DNA of 64,000 nucleotides. Source: Hyparrhenia diplandra. Its lineage: Eukaryota > Streptophyta > Magnoliopsida > Poales > Poaceae. The stretch lies in assembly GCA_015847255.1 (NCBI GenBank), contig JADLZK010011587.1:1-64000 (forward strand). Reading direction: 5' to 3'. Under the pieces are notes generated by a model. The model saw only the letters and a list, made by a program, of their open reading frames with translations. It was not told the DNA's origin and did not search any database. A program made the translations under genes and the position numbers. Position 1 is the first letter of the stretch. The number at the start of each line of letters is the position of its first letter. Positions 1 through 9,435 of the stretch are shown piece after piece.

Positions 1-140
1 CCTTCCAGTCATTATTAGCTAAATCATAGTCCTGTATTTGATCATTCGCCTATCTATGGAATTGTTTCTTCAGGTGTAGCCAAAGGCTCCATGCGGACAT
101 GCACTGATGTAAATCATTCACACTGAGGTCATTACTGTCT

Positions 141-317
141 CCATGTCTTCAGTATGCATGTACATAAACATCCATAAGTTTTGTTGCCTCCATGTCTTCA
201 GAATGCATGTACATAAACATCCATTAGTTTGGCTCCCTCCATGTCTTCAAAATGCATGTACATAAACATCAATTAGTTTGGCTGCCTCCCTGTCTACAGT
301 ATGCATTTACAGATGCC
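141..317. repeat. 49-bp tandem repeat, about 3.5 copies
   Basis: A unit starting CCATGTCTTC and containing ATGCATGTACATAAACATC recurs at 141, 190 and 239, with a diverged partial copy from 288. The period is exactly 49 bp. No coding potential is seen. It may lie in the 3' flank of a gene to the left of the window; that is inference. Confidence 0.85.
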
Positions 318-1825
318 AGTTTTAGAAACCCTCAGTGAGTTGTCCAGTGAACAGTTAGTGTTTACTGTACACCCTCTCCTGGCAATACAAATGCTATACA
401 TACAAGTCTACAACCCATTCTTTGAAAATGATACCAAAAAGAAGACATAATGTCAATCTGCTTAAGTGCTTATACATCACATTTACCCATAACTTTTTCC
501 ACCATTTTTCCTCCTGAATGTTATTTTGTCGGCGGTCCTTTTTTTGACCACTGCTACAAAGCTCAATATATGTGTTTGTGACTTGGTAAATACAGAGTCT
601 CATCGGTGCTAATTGGTCCAGAGTTCTTTGGCAATCTTACAGATACCGCTTCTAACAGTAGAAGCAGAATCTGAAATGTGTTTCATTCACTGTAGTCACT
701 AAAGTTCAGGAACATGGAAGCTTGGGAGAAATAGCACGGTGTTAGAGTGAGCACTTCCCCAATCTTAAATATTTCAGCATCGTCAGATGCAACAAACTGA
801 AGCTGTTGAGTACTAAATGTAGGTAAAAAAATAAAATAATTACACAGTTTAGATGTACATTGTGAGACGATTCTTTTGAGTCTAGTTACGCATAATATTT
901 ACCACTAACAAACGCTACAGTGTACGATGTGACATGCATGTCTCATCCGTTCAAAATTTTGGGTGCTAAATGTGCCGGCATTTTTATGTGATGGGGAATC
1001 TTCTTTTTGCATAGTAAAATTTGGGAAGGAATTTTGGACTCTAAACACACCCAACTAAAGCTCAAAATACAGTATTGTGATCTGCTACAAATGCCTTTGT
1101 GTCGGGTATCATTTGAAGCTTTGACTGTCATAGCTAGGGATACACATGCTTCAATTTTCTCAGTTTCAAGGTTGTCTGCGACAAGGTAATAATCAGAGCA
1201 TGGTTAATTTTATTGTTTGATGGTTTGCTAATTAGGACTTCAGCAGGCATATCATCATTATTTTCCTGTTGCTATAGAAAAATTGGAAAATTCTGTTGCC
1301 ATAAAAACTACAATCATCTCTTTTGGTTTCATGTATCTATCTATCTACCCTACTAATACATCAATTTATCCTACTAATGCACCAACTTCGCTTCGTTTAA
1401 ATTCTATTTCAAATCTACGTTAGGATTACTTTTATTATTCTTTTCTCTAATATTTAAACACGATCCGACGATCAGGATTAAGAGCCTGGGCCTTCCTCGT
1501 GACAAATCCCGTGCCCGCAGGAAACGCGTGCGTTGAGACGCCACGCGAAATCAGCGCTCCGCTTTCCTATTTCCGCTCCCCCAAGGTGGATCCCTGTGCT
1601 CGGCAATGAAAGGAGGCGGCATGCGTGGGGGCGCCGATCTCCAGCGACGGCCGCCGCCGTCGCCGCAGCCCCCTCCTTCACATCTTGTGCCCACCGCTTT
1701 GCCTGTGCCTTGATGGGTTTGCACCTCACGCCGGTCACCGCCGCCACCACCCATGACAAAGGTAGGCATCGCCGCCCATTGCACTCGCCAGAAAAAGTAG
1801 ATCTTCCACGCCGGGGAGTTCGACG
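318..1825. other. intergenic, nothing recognised
   Basis: AT-rich up to about 1470, then GC-rich (1480-1825). The GC-rich part has overlapping open frames on both strands with no recognisable protein. It could be the ruined 5' part of the GT92 gene that follows, but I see no signal anchor or conserved block in it. Confidence 0.5.
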
Positions 1826-3297
1826 GTGTTGATGCTTTCACCTCCCTCGTCCTTGCTGACCTCTCCCTGCGCAACAGGGACGACGTCAGGGGCGGCGCTC
1901 ATGGAGGCCGCAGCGGAGCCCCAGCGTGCGCCGCGGGAGGGGACGACGCCGTCATCTTGCAGGTGGCCGCCGCCGAGGGCAAGGAGACCGTCGTCACCGG
2001 CAACTTCCCCGACGAGGCTGGCCTTGGCTGCGACCCCCTGGCGCACCATCCTCGCGGTCCCCGTCCTCCCGCCACGAGCGGATCATCGCGCTGGAGGAGC
2101 GCCCTGGAGCCTACGACGAGGTCGCCGCATCGTTCCGGCGCAGGTACGACTACCTCTACTGCGGCTCGTCGCTGTACGGCAACCTCAGCGCGGCGCGTGT
2201 GCGGGAGTGGATGACGTACCACGTGCACTTCTTTGGCGCACGCTCCCACTTCGTGTTCCACGACGCCGGCGGTGTCAACCCCGCCGTGCGCGCTGCGCTC
2301 CAGCCCTAGGTGCGCACCGGCCGCGCCACGCTACAGGACGTGCGCACGCAGGCCGAGTACGACGGCTGGTACTACAACCAGTTCCTCGTCGTCAATGACT
2401 GCCTGCACCGGTACCGCCACGCCGCCAAGTGGACCTTCTTCTTCGACGTCGACAAGTACATCTTCCTGCCCGACGGCCGCACGCTCGAGGATGTGCTCGC
2501 CGAGCTCGAACCGTACACGCAGTTCACCATCGAACAGAACCCAATGTCGAGCAAGTTGTGCGTCGATAATCCGAATCCGGAGGCCGACTATTCCAAGTGA
2601 GTGGCTTAGCTCTAATTTCCCCCAAATCGATCTGAATTTGAATTGCCGAACTATGGAATTGCAATGTACGTAGCTTCGTGCAGTGGTGGTTCGTTTGCTC
2701 CTAATAAAGTTGCTGGCTTCTTGCAATGCCACTCCCATAGAAGCAATATAGTAGCGGATTTATGCAATGCAGCTTCATTGTCCCTGTATAGTTTATGTTT
2801 TCAGCTATCTAGAGAATAAACATTTCAAGTTACAGTTGGATTGGCAATTGCTGCTTACGTTGTCCATCAATGCAGTCTTAGTTTCATGAGGCCATTTTAT
2901 ATATTGCCCAAACAAGTGACACGACTGATTCTTGTTCACCTCAAACTTGTGCAGCCAATGGGGATTTGAGAAGGTTTTCCGGAACTTGATCACCGGAGTG
3001 AGGAGAGACGGGAAGTACGCGATTCAGGCCAAGAACGCATACACCACAGGCGTTCACATGTCCGAGAATGTCATCGGCAACACCACGCACAAGACGGAGC
3101 ACCTCATCCGGTACTACCACTACCACAACACCATCAACGTTCTCAGCGAGGTGTGCCGTGAGTTCGTCTCCATTCCGCCAAAGGGCGGCCTGACATGGTC
3201 CAAGAAGACACCCTGGTACTACGATGACAGTATGAAGCGCGTCGCCGATGTTGTGCGTCAGTTCGAGAGGGAGACCATTGGCGATTTGCGGCTATGA
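1826..3297 (+). pseudogene. GT92 galactan beta-1,4-galactosyltransferase-like pseudogene
   Basis: Similar to plant galactan synthases (GALS; GT92, formerly DUF23), Golgi enzymes that extend beta-1,4-galactan side chains of pectin. Exon 1 carries YDYLYCGSSLYGNL, VREWMTYHVHFFG, FVFHDAGGV, then YNQFLVVNDCLHRYRHAAKW, FFFDVDKYIFLPDGRTLE (DxD metal-binding motif kept) and QFTIEQNPMSSKLC. The intron is 2597-2954 (GT-AG, acceptor GTGCAG). Exon 2, 2955-3297, reads QWGFEKVFRNL, KYAIQAKNAYTTGVHMSENV, THKTEHLIRYYHYHNTI and ends TIGDLRL then TGA. An in-frame TAG at 2307-2309 falls right after FHDAGGVNPAVRAALQP. The reading frame also changes between about 2035 and 2090, and the N-terminal membrane anchor of the family is absent. 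About 330 residues remain, versus roughly 480-500 in the family. The family call is firm. That it is a pseudogene follows from the stop, the frameshift and the missing N-terminus. Confidence 0.8.
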
Positions 3298-4380
3298 CTG
3301 ATTGACCGGAGATAAAAGAGCTGATGCATTCAGGAGGGGCTTGGCGACTGCATTTCTGTCTTCGGGCCGGATGGTATGAAAGCAGACGTTACCGATGGTT
3401 TGGGGCTATCTGAGCAGACGTTACGGATGGTATGAAACCAGGTTTATGCATTTGAAGTACAATATTTTTCATAGTGTTCTGCTTGCTGGATAAGTACATT
3501 TTGCATCTAGCTCTACTCTTATGTTCTTCCTGCCATTGATTCATTCGTATTCGATTGTTTTTCAGAACTCAGTCATGATGGCATTCAAGGAAAAAATAGG
3601 AATAAGATGTTGCATGTCTGTTGGACACACTTCCGATGGCGTCCTCTGTCCACCCTGTTTGCTTTACCATGGCAAAGCCATCCCTTTGAGAGTCCCACGT
3701 GTGATTAATCTTTTTATCCTTCATGTTGATTCTTTTTATCCTTCATGTTGATTTCGGTCAGGAGCAGGAGAAGCTAAGAAGAGCCGAAGAAGCTGGGACA
3801 AGGTGCGTGATATTCTTTTTTTTTTTCTCGTAATATGGCTTCTGTCATAGAGCACCCAACAATATTTGTGGATTGTAAATGTTCAGATGAATATTGTTTT
3901 GCTTTTTGAATTCTGTTTGAAAACTGAGCATTTTGTTCAACTTTAAACTAAACACATGTACTATATGTGCCTTGTTGAGAAGTAAATATTTGTATATAGA
4001 TAAGAAGGTTGTTCTAGAGTGAATAGGATCATTTAAGTCATGGCTGGTGCATTAACTTGTTATATAGGCATAGACTAAACATTGTCATTGCACATTGACA
4101 AACTTTTACCGACTTTTTTTGGTTACAGGAAGATGGCTGGCTGTTGGGTACTGCATCTTGTCTGGCCTTTTGTGGCTTTCTTGCCAGAGGTGCAGAGCGT
4201 GGATAGGAAGATACAATTATGAGAAAGAGTGATATGTACGGTTATTTCAGTTCTAATTTGCATTACCTGAATGTTGTCGTATGTTAGCACGAATATTTTG
4301 ACGAGCCGTGCAAATGAATGTTTTGATAACTTTCCTAAAGCTCTCCAAGGCCTACTTAAGGCCTTAGGCAGATTGTAACT
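3298..4380. other. intergenic with possible exon scraps
   Basis: Contains a 22-bp perfect tandem duplication (3709-3730 and 3731-3752). Two short segments have splice-like borders: about 3760-3800 (GGTCAG before, AAGGTGCGT after, reading like a charged helix) and one after GGTTACAG at about 4129. They are too short to assign to a gene. Confidence 0.35.
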
Positions 4381-4566
4381 TACATAGTTAAGGCGAGAAG
4401 TAAGTTTATTATGTCTTGTATGCATAACTGTTTTGTGATTTATATATACAGTCATATAAAATTGTGTGAAAGTTACATAGTTACGGAGAGAAGTATATTA
4501 TGTCTTGTGTGCATAATTGTTTTGTGATTTATATATATGGTCATATAAAATTGTATGAAAGTTGAA
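4381..4566. repeat. 93-bp tandem duplication
   Basis: A unit starting TACATAGTTA at 4381 repeats at 4474. Both contain TTATGTCTTG, GCATAA and TTGTTTTGTGATTTATATATA in the same order, with a few substitutions. AT-rich, no open frame. Confidence 0.85.
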
Positions 4567-4720
4567 TTATGGAAAAAATATCGTTGTTTGGTTGTTTTTA
4601 TTTGAATACCTGATCTGAAGCCATGGCGTGACTATGAAATTTTAACAACAACACCATATGATAGTGGGGCATTATACTATGGTTCAGTAACTAGAAGATT
4701 CTGTCTGCTCCTTTCGCACG

Positions 4721-4878
4721 GCGAGTACCTGCTAGTAGCTGTAATAATAAAAATGGGTATGGACTTCATGAAGTCAAGTTTCATTACCATTAGAGCTCGG
4801 CGAGTACCTGCTAGTAGCTCTAATAATAAAAATGGGTATGGACTTCATGAAGTCAAGTTTCATTACCATTAGAGCTCG
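4721..4878. repeat. 79-bp near-perfect tandem duplication
   Basis: The unit beginning GCGAGTACCTGCTAGTAGCT at 4721 repeats at 4800 with almost no differences by eye, ending TTACCATTAGAGCTCG. It lies about 400 bp past the 3' end of the minus-strand MBOAT gene. The similarity points to a recent duplication. Confidence 0.9.
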
Positions 4879-5287
4879 ACTGGTAACCTGTTGGATCAAG
4901 AAGCTTGCAAAGTCAGCCTCAGAATTCAGAAACAACTGCAATTGAACAAGTTTCTATATATTTTCGTTTTCTTTGTTCTATATTAACCATGACAGCTTAG
5001 CTAAACTTCAAAATCACTTGTTACATTCAGTGTAAATGTAACGACCAACTCCATTGGTATTAATTGCACTAAATCTTTTGCTAAAAAATAATAGAAGTAT
5101 TAATTCACCTGGTACAATTTAATGTTCAAATCTACTAATACAGGTTACTAAGATACAAACACTAGGCCCGCACACTCTAAAAAGGGCGCAGTAAGGCCGC
5201 GCCTGGTTTTCTAGTCTCATAAGAATTCTCAACCATAGAAATAAGCTGGTGCAGCACCAATAATGGCGACTTTCAAGGTTTGAGACG

Positions 5288-6322
5288 CTAAACATAGAAG
5301 AGCAGCTTTCGGCCGGCGTCGTTGAAGAACGCCCCCACCGCTGCCCACTCCTCCAGCAACATCTCCTCCGTTCCTTCCCTGCAGATTGGCGAGAAGAAGA
5401 GCCAGAATGCCGTGCCAGCCACGAACACCACCACGAGCAGCGTGGCCACGGGACGCGGCGGCGACCGCCACCCGCACTCCGCCCACCGCCGCGCGCACCA
5501 CTCCTCGGCAACACAGCACACGCCATGGAGCAGGAAGAAGGCCGTCATCTCCCCGGTGGGTGATCGCAGCGTGAGGTAGTATATCATGACCTCGTGCATC
5601 AGTCCGGACACGAGGAACGTGGCCACGACGGCCGGTGCCTTCCCGGCGCACGCGCGCACGAGGTCGTAGACTGACGGCCGGAGGATGGCGGACACCATGA
5701 GGTTCCACCGCCGCCCCCAGAAGTCGCGCAAGGAGGACGACAGGTACGGCCTGTCGAACTGTGGCTCCATTTCCATGCCGAGCGCGGCGCCGGCCGCCGC
5801 GATGCACGGGAGGAGGAAGTCCAAGAAGCAGTAGATGTGGACGCCGTAGAGAGCGAAGCGAATGTAGAGATGTAGTTGGTTCGTGTACTGGTAGGCATGG
5901 AGGATGGCTGCTATGACGGCGACCTTGACCGCGCACGAAACGAGGGAGACCGATTTGGCCCTGCACGCTGTTGCTGCTCCGGCGGCGCAGGTGCCGGTGC
6001 CGCCACAACGTCTGAGCTTAACGGGGAGCGCTGTGGTGAAGACGAATTGGAGAATGGGGAGCGTGGGGTCGAGCGGGCCGCGGCCGACGGCCAGGAGGAC
6101 GACCTTGAACACGCCGAGCCACCCGAGGAAGAAGCCTGCAAGTCCCCGGATGATTGCAGAGGAGAAGGCCAGGGGAGCCGCGGCAAAGAAGGCGACCACC
6201 GGGAGCAATGACACGAGGCGGCGGAGGCCGGGGCGGAGCCACGAGGACGCGGCGCGCGCGCACACCGCAGCCACCAGGACAGCCAGGGACACCATGGGGA
6301 TTCTGTCCCGCAGGAGCTCCAT
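5288..6322 (-). CDS. MBOAT wax synthase / acyl-CoA:sterol O-acyltransferase-like
   Basis: Intact single-exon gene of 344 residues, the usual length for plant wax synthase-like MBOAT proteins. These ER enzymes esterify a long-chain alcohol or sterol with an acyl-CoA. The start chosen is MELLRDRIPMVSLAVLV at 6322, followed at once by a membrane helix. The frame is open 33 codons further, but that stretch is polar and unlike the family, and the degenerate second copy at 49,595 also begins MELPRD. Several hydrophobic segments follow (LVSLLPVVAFFAAAPLAF; GLAGFFLGWLGVFKVVLLAV; VSCAVKVAVIAAILHAY; LYGVHIYCFLDFLLPCI). The family signature DFWGRRWNLMV is present, and SGLMHEV holds the presumed catalytic His. 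The C-terminus is hydrophobic, ending LLFYV. Substrate (fatty alcohol or sterol) cannot be told from sequence. A Stowaway-like remnant lies just upstream. Confidence 0.92.
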   Translation of the reverse strand: MELLRDRIPMVSLAVLVAAVCARAASSWLRPGLRRLVSLLPVVAFFAAAPLAFSSAIIRGLAGFFLGWLGVFKVVLLAVGRGPLDPTLPILQFVFTTALPVKLRRCGGTGTCAAGAATACRAKSVSLVSCAVKVAVIAAILHAYQYTNQLHLYIRFALYGVHIYCFLDFLLPCIAAAGAALGMEMEPQFDRPYLSSSLRDFWGRRWNLMVSAILRPSVYDLVRACAGKAPAVVATFLVSGLMHEVMIYYLTLRSPTGEMTAFFLLHGVCCVAEEWCARRWAECGWRSPPRPVATLLVVVFVAGTAFWLFFSPICREGTEEMLLEEWAAVGAFFNDAGRKLLFYV

Positions 6323-6454
6323 GTGCCTTGCCGCAGCGGTGGCGTGCCCGTCGAGCTGCCGATATTGTATTTTGTTTTGGTTCTTGTGGAGGTCAGCGAG
6401 CTCGGGGCGTTGCACTTGCACGCAAGCGAGTTTGCTACGTATTCTGGGATGCGT

Positions 6455-6687
6455 TTTGACAAGGTTTGGGTAAAATATCGGAAATATAAATTATTAATAA
6501 TTTTTAAGTTGTTAAGTTTATAAATGTAAAAATTATATGAGTAGATTTGTCTTAAAAAATACTTTAATAAAAATATACATATATTACATCTCCATAAATA
6601 TTTTTATAACAATAAGAGGTTAAAGTTGTATTTTAGAGACCGTGTCTCTGTCCCTAAACGACTTTATAATACCATTCAGGAGGAGTA
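6455..6687. mobile_element. Stowaway-like MITE remnant
   Basis: The right end reads GTCCCTAAACGAC...CATTCAGGAGGAG before TA, the inverse of the common grass Stowaway terminus. Internal sequence (AATTTTTAAGTTGTTAAG, TATGAGTAGATTTGTCTTAAAA) matches in order the element at 50,309-50,503. The left terminus is lost or diverged. It lies about 130 bp upstream of the MBOAT start codon. Confidence 0.7.
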
Positions 6688-6821
6688 TACAAGTACTACA
6701 ACAACTTTTAATTTCCAGCTGCACCGTTCTCGCCACATTTAAAAATTGATTGAACCATACCACCGTGTACAGAGCAACACGTCATCTTTGTCGCGCTTCA
6801 AAATCTAGCGATGGCTGCTAA

Positions 6822-7495
6822 GAGCATGGTCAATAAGACTTGGCTATAAACCAAGCCAAGTCATCAATAGCCAAGTTAAGAGCCTCATGTATACAATAGC
6901 TAGTCTCTTTTTCTACTTTAAATACTATTTTTTTATTCAAATGGGAAGGAAGAGAGAGGACGTGGCATTACCATGTGATTGCTCACCTGCAAAGCACCCT
7001 CGGGCTCCGTGTGGCCTTGGGCGACGAAACCAGCGCCAAGCTCGGTCCTCTCTCTCCTCCAGCTAGGCGGGCGGTGGCGTGTTGGGCGAATCGCCCATTT
7101 TTGTACCTGCCCTAATGGATGCAGCGTTCTCATCGCATTTAAAATGGCGGTAGTCTCTGATCTGCATCTACTCGACCACGTGCCCAGTGCTCACCGGTCA
7201 CTACCCACTACACCAGCCAGCAAAGAGTGGTACAATAATACACCTCAGCTTGGCTTATGGCCAAGCCAACTCAGCAAAATTTTATGTAGAAGAGAGAATA
7301 GAGGAGAGAGAATGAAATGGGCGCGGATCCCATGCAGCATGCAGCGTTGGTTCTCCTCCCTACAACATGTGGGTGCGTTTAATAAAAAACTATATTTAGT
7401 GATATGTGAGGAGCCAAGCTATTGTATAGAGTGTTGTTTCAACTTGTCTAAAGATGATGTGGCTTGGCTACTAGCCAACCTTATTGGGCTTGCTC
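6822..7495. mobile_element. PIF/Harbinger (Tourist-like) element, 674 bp, TSD TAA
   Basis: The left end GAGCATGGTCAATAAGACTTGGCT is mirrored by a right end whose reverse complement reads GAGCAAGCCCAATAAGG. TAA flanks both sides (6819-6821 and 7496-7498). No transposase is seen; open frames inside are not conserved proteins. TAA duplication and GAGCA termini fit a non-autonomous PIF/Harbinger element. Confidence 0.7.
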
Positions 7496-7523
7496 TAATG
7501 GAGACACCCCAGCATGCCACAAA

Positions 7524-7753
7524 TGTTAATGTCGTTTTTTTACTTTCAAGCATTTTTTTTTACTTTCAAACGTTGTGTTTGACCACTTCGTATAAATTAT
7601 AAAAAAAATAAAATAGTAGTAAAGTACCCTCGATGATAAATAAGTCAAAACAAAACAGATTAGATTTATAAAACCATTTTAAGAAGGCGAATAATCAAAC
7701 ATGATAGATGAAAAACCTAAAACGACATTTTTTTTTTTTTAGGACGGAGGGAG
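7524..7753. mobile_element. Stowaway-like MITE, left end degraded
   Basis: The right end AGGACGGAGGGAG before TA is the classical inverse Stowaway terminus. AATGTCGTTTTT near 7525 is the counterpart of AACGACATTTTT near the right end. AT-rich interior, no coding. Confidence 0.6.
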
Positions 7754-8013
7754 TACTCAACAATTCATCTTTCGACATTGTTCACCAAAGTCTAGTTACA
7801 AAAGTACCTTGTTTGCCAATTCTAGTTTCATCTCATCTTATTTCTTTAAGTTTATTCTCTCTAACAAAACATTATTAATTAAAATCAGTCGACTTATCGA
7901 TTAGTAGAAATGACGATAGTGGACTAGGATTGTGGCTAGCCTCCTCCCCGACGTGGGCGTTGTCGAGCTCAACCTGCCAATCTGGCGATAAGTGTGGTGC
8001 TCGTGGACCCACC

Positions 8014-8385
8014 CAATTTTTAAATAGCGTGCTATGACAAATAGCGATGCATTTTTTCTAGGGGCTATAGAGCTTGCCGGATAGCGTTTTATAAGAAAAA
8101 CTAAAAAAAAAAAAGGTCAATAATTGATGTCAAAACAAGGCAAATATGATATTTGATGAACACAAATACGTTTACAAGGTTTTACAAGTCTAAATAACAT
8201 TACTAAATACCAATATGACATTACAACATGTTTCATAAAAATTAATCGTCCAAAATACCAAATTAGTAACAAATGAAATACAAAATAGTGGTAAATAGCG
8301 GCGCTATAGCACTAAATAGCGGTAAATAGCTGTAAATAACGGTGCTATAGCGGAAATGCGAATAGCTTATAGCGGCGCTATAGGG
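8014..8385. mobile_element. non-autonomous DNA transposon, 9-bp TSD GGACCCACC
   Basis: A 372-bp block flanked by perfect GGACCCACC direct repeats (8005-8013 and 8386-8394). The interior ends are packed with AAATAGCG / GCTATAGC motifs in both orientations (for example 8021-8045 and 8285-8385), giving imperfect terminal and subterminal inverted repeats. An 8-9 bp duplication fits hAT or Mutator; the class is not settled. No transposase. Confidence 0.7.
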
Positions 8386-8394
8386 GGACCCACC

Positions 8395-9435
8395 TTGTTG
8401 CATCGCAGGCACCGGATGCGTCCGAGGGCGATAATTGTACAAATGGTTGTATCATTGTCACCTACGAATGGCAGCATCATTGTCATCACCTATTTTAGAA
8501 ACATGGATCGAAATTTGACCACTGTGCTCTATACATCATATTTTGTCATCGCACTCAAAAGTGTGTGAGCAAAGAACAGAGATCAGTATCGCGTCACGGC
8601 ACTAGGTCAGTAGAGTTTTTTAGACGACACGAGGTCACTAGTTAACTAATGAGTTTTTGTGAAGTCAGACGTTCAAATGTTATCTTAACTCCATCCAAGT
8701 GCCATAGAGAATCTCCAACGGTTACTAGAACCTACACCTAATATCATTCTTTAGTAGGATTAAAAAAAGTTCTCCAATATTTTTTTGTTCCACTTCCTAA
8801 TGTTTCTATCCATGGAAAATAAAGACACTTGTTTGCCCTAGCCTCTTTTTAGCATGCACTAACCAAAGCTCGGAGGGCATCTACGCCTCCAAGCTACATA
8901 GGTAATCGTGGGTGCAGGATGCACCCTCTCACACTATAGAATTCATTGTTGAAGCACCCCTCTATGATCTAAATACAAGCACCCTCAAAGCAACTGCGCC
9001 GACGTTAATTCATTCTAGCTTCACCGCTGTTTGTCATCATGTTAGATTTCTTCAAGCAACATGTCAGAGTAGGCACTAATAAAGGTATGTGCATGGCAGA
9101 TATTTGGTTGTCATCACCGGCTTAAAATGACAATATTTGGGATTCAAGCCACGAAGAAGGTGGTTATATATAAGCATCTCCATGTAACTTGAGTTTCAAG
9201 CCCTAACTTAGCTCAGCATGAGTGTTGAAGGAGCACTCCATTGACTGTAGTTGGAGTCCATCATGTAGCAGGACAATAACATGCGAACAATGAAGCAAAG
9301 GTGTCATTAGAAATAATTTGACTTAGGATAACTTTTAAAAACTAATTTAATTTGAGATGGAGAGATAAGAACCTCTGTAATGTCTTTGCATTTTTAGGTG
9401 CCTAACCAAAAAAAAAATCAAAGTCCAAACGGTTG
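8395..9435. other. intergenic, nothing recognised
   Basis: AT-rich unique-looking sequence downstream of the CYP81 gene's 3' end. No open frame of note and no clear repeat ends. Confidence 0.5.

Noticed and set aside
141..317. CRISPR-like array
   Set aside because: The 49-bp units follow without unique spacers and this is plant nuclear DNA; a simple tandem repeat.
1478..2261. Open frames on the minus strand opposite the GT92 exon and its GC-rich upstream block
   Set aside because: GC-rich shadow frames with Ala/Arg/Pro-rich composition and no conserved motif; the plus strand carries the recognisable GT92 protein.
3760..4200. Small gene downstream of GT92 from two splice-bordered segments
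   Set aside because: Segments are under 60 bp each, with no homology and no consistent frame; left as exon scraps.
5322..6523. Several plus-strand open frames opposite the MBOAT gene
   Set aside because: Shadows of a well-conserved minus-strand gene; no motifs.
6979..7602. 207-codon plus-strand open frame
   Set aside because: Lies inside and across a PIF MITE; composition and lack of homology make it accidental.
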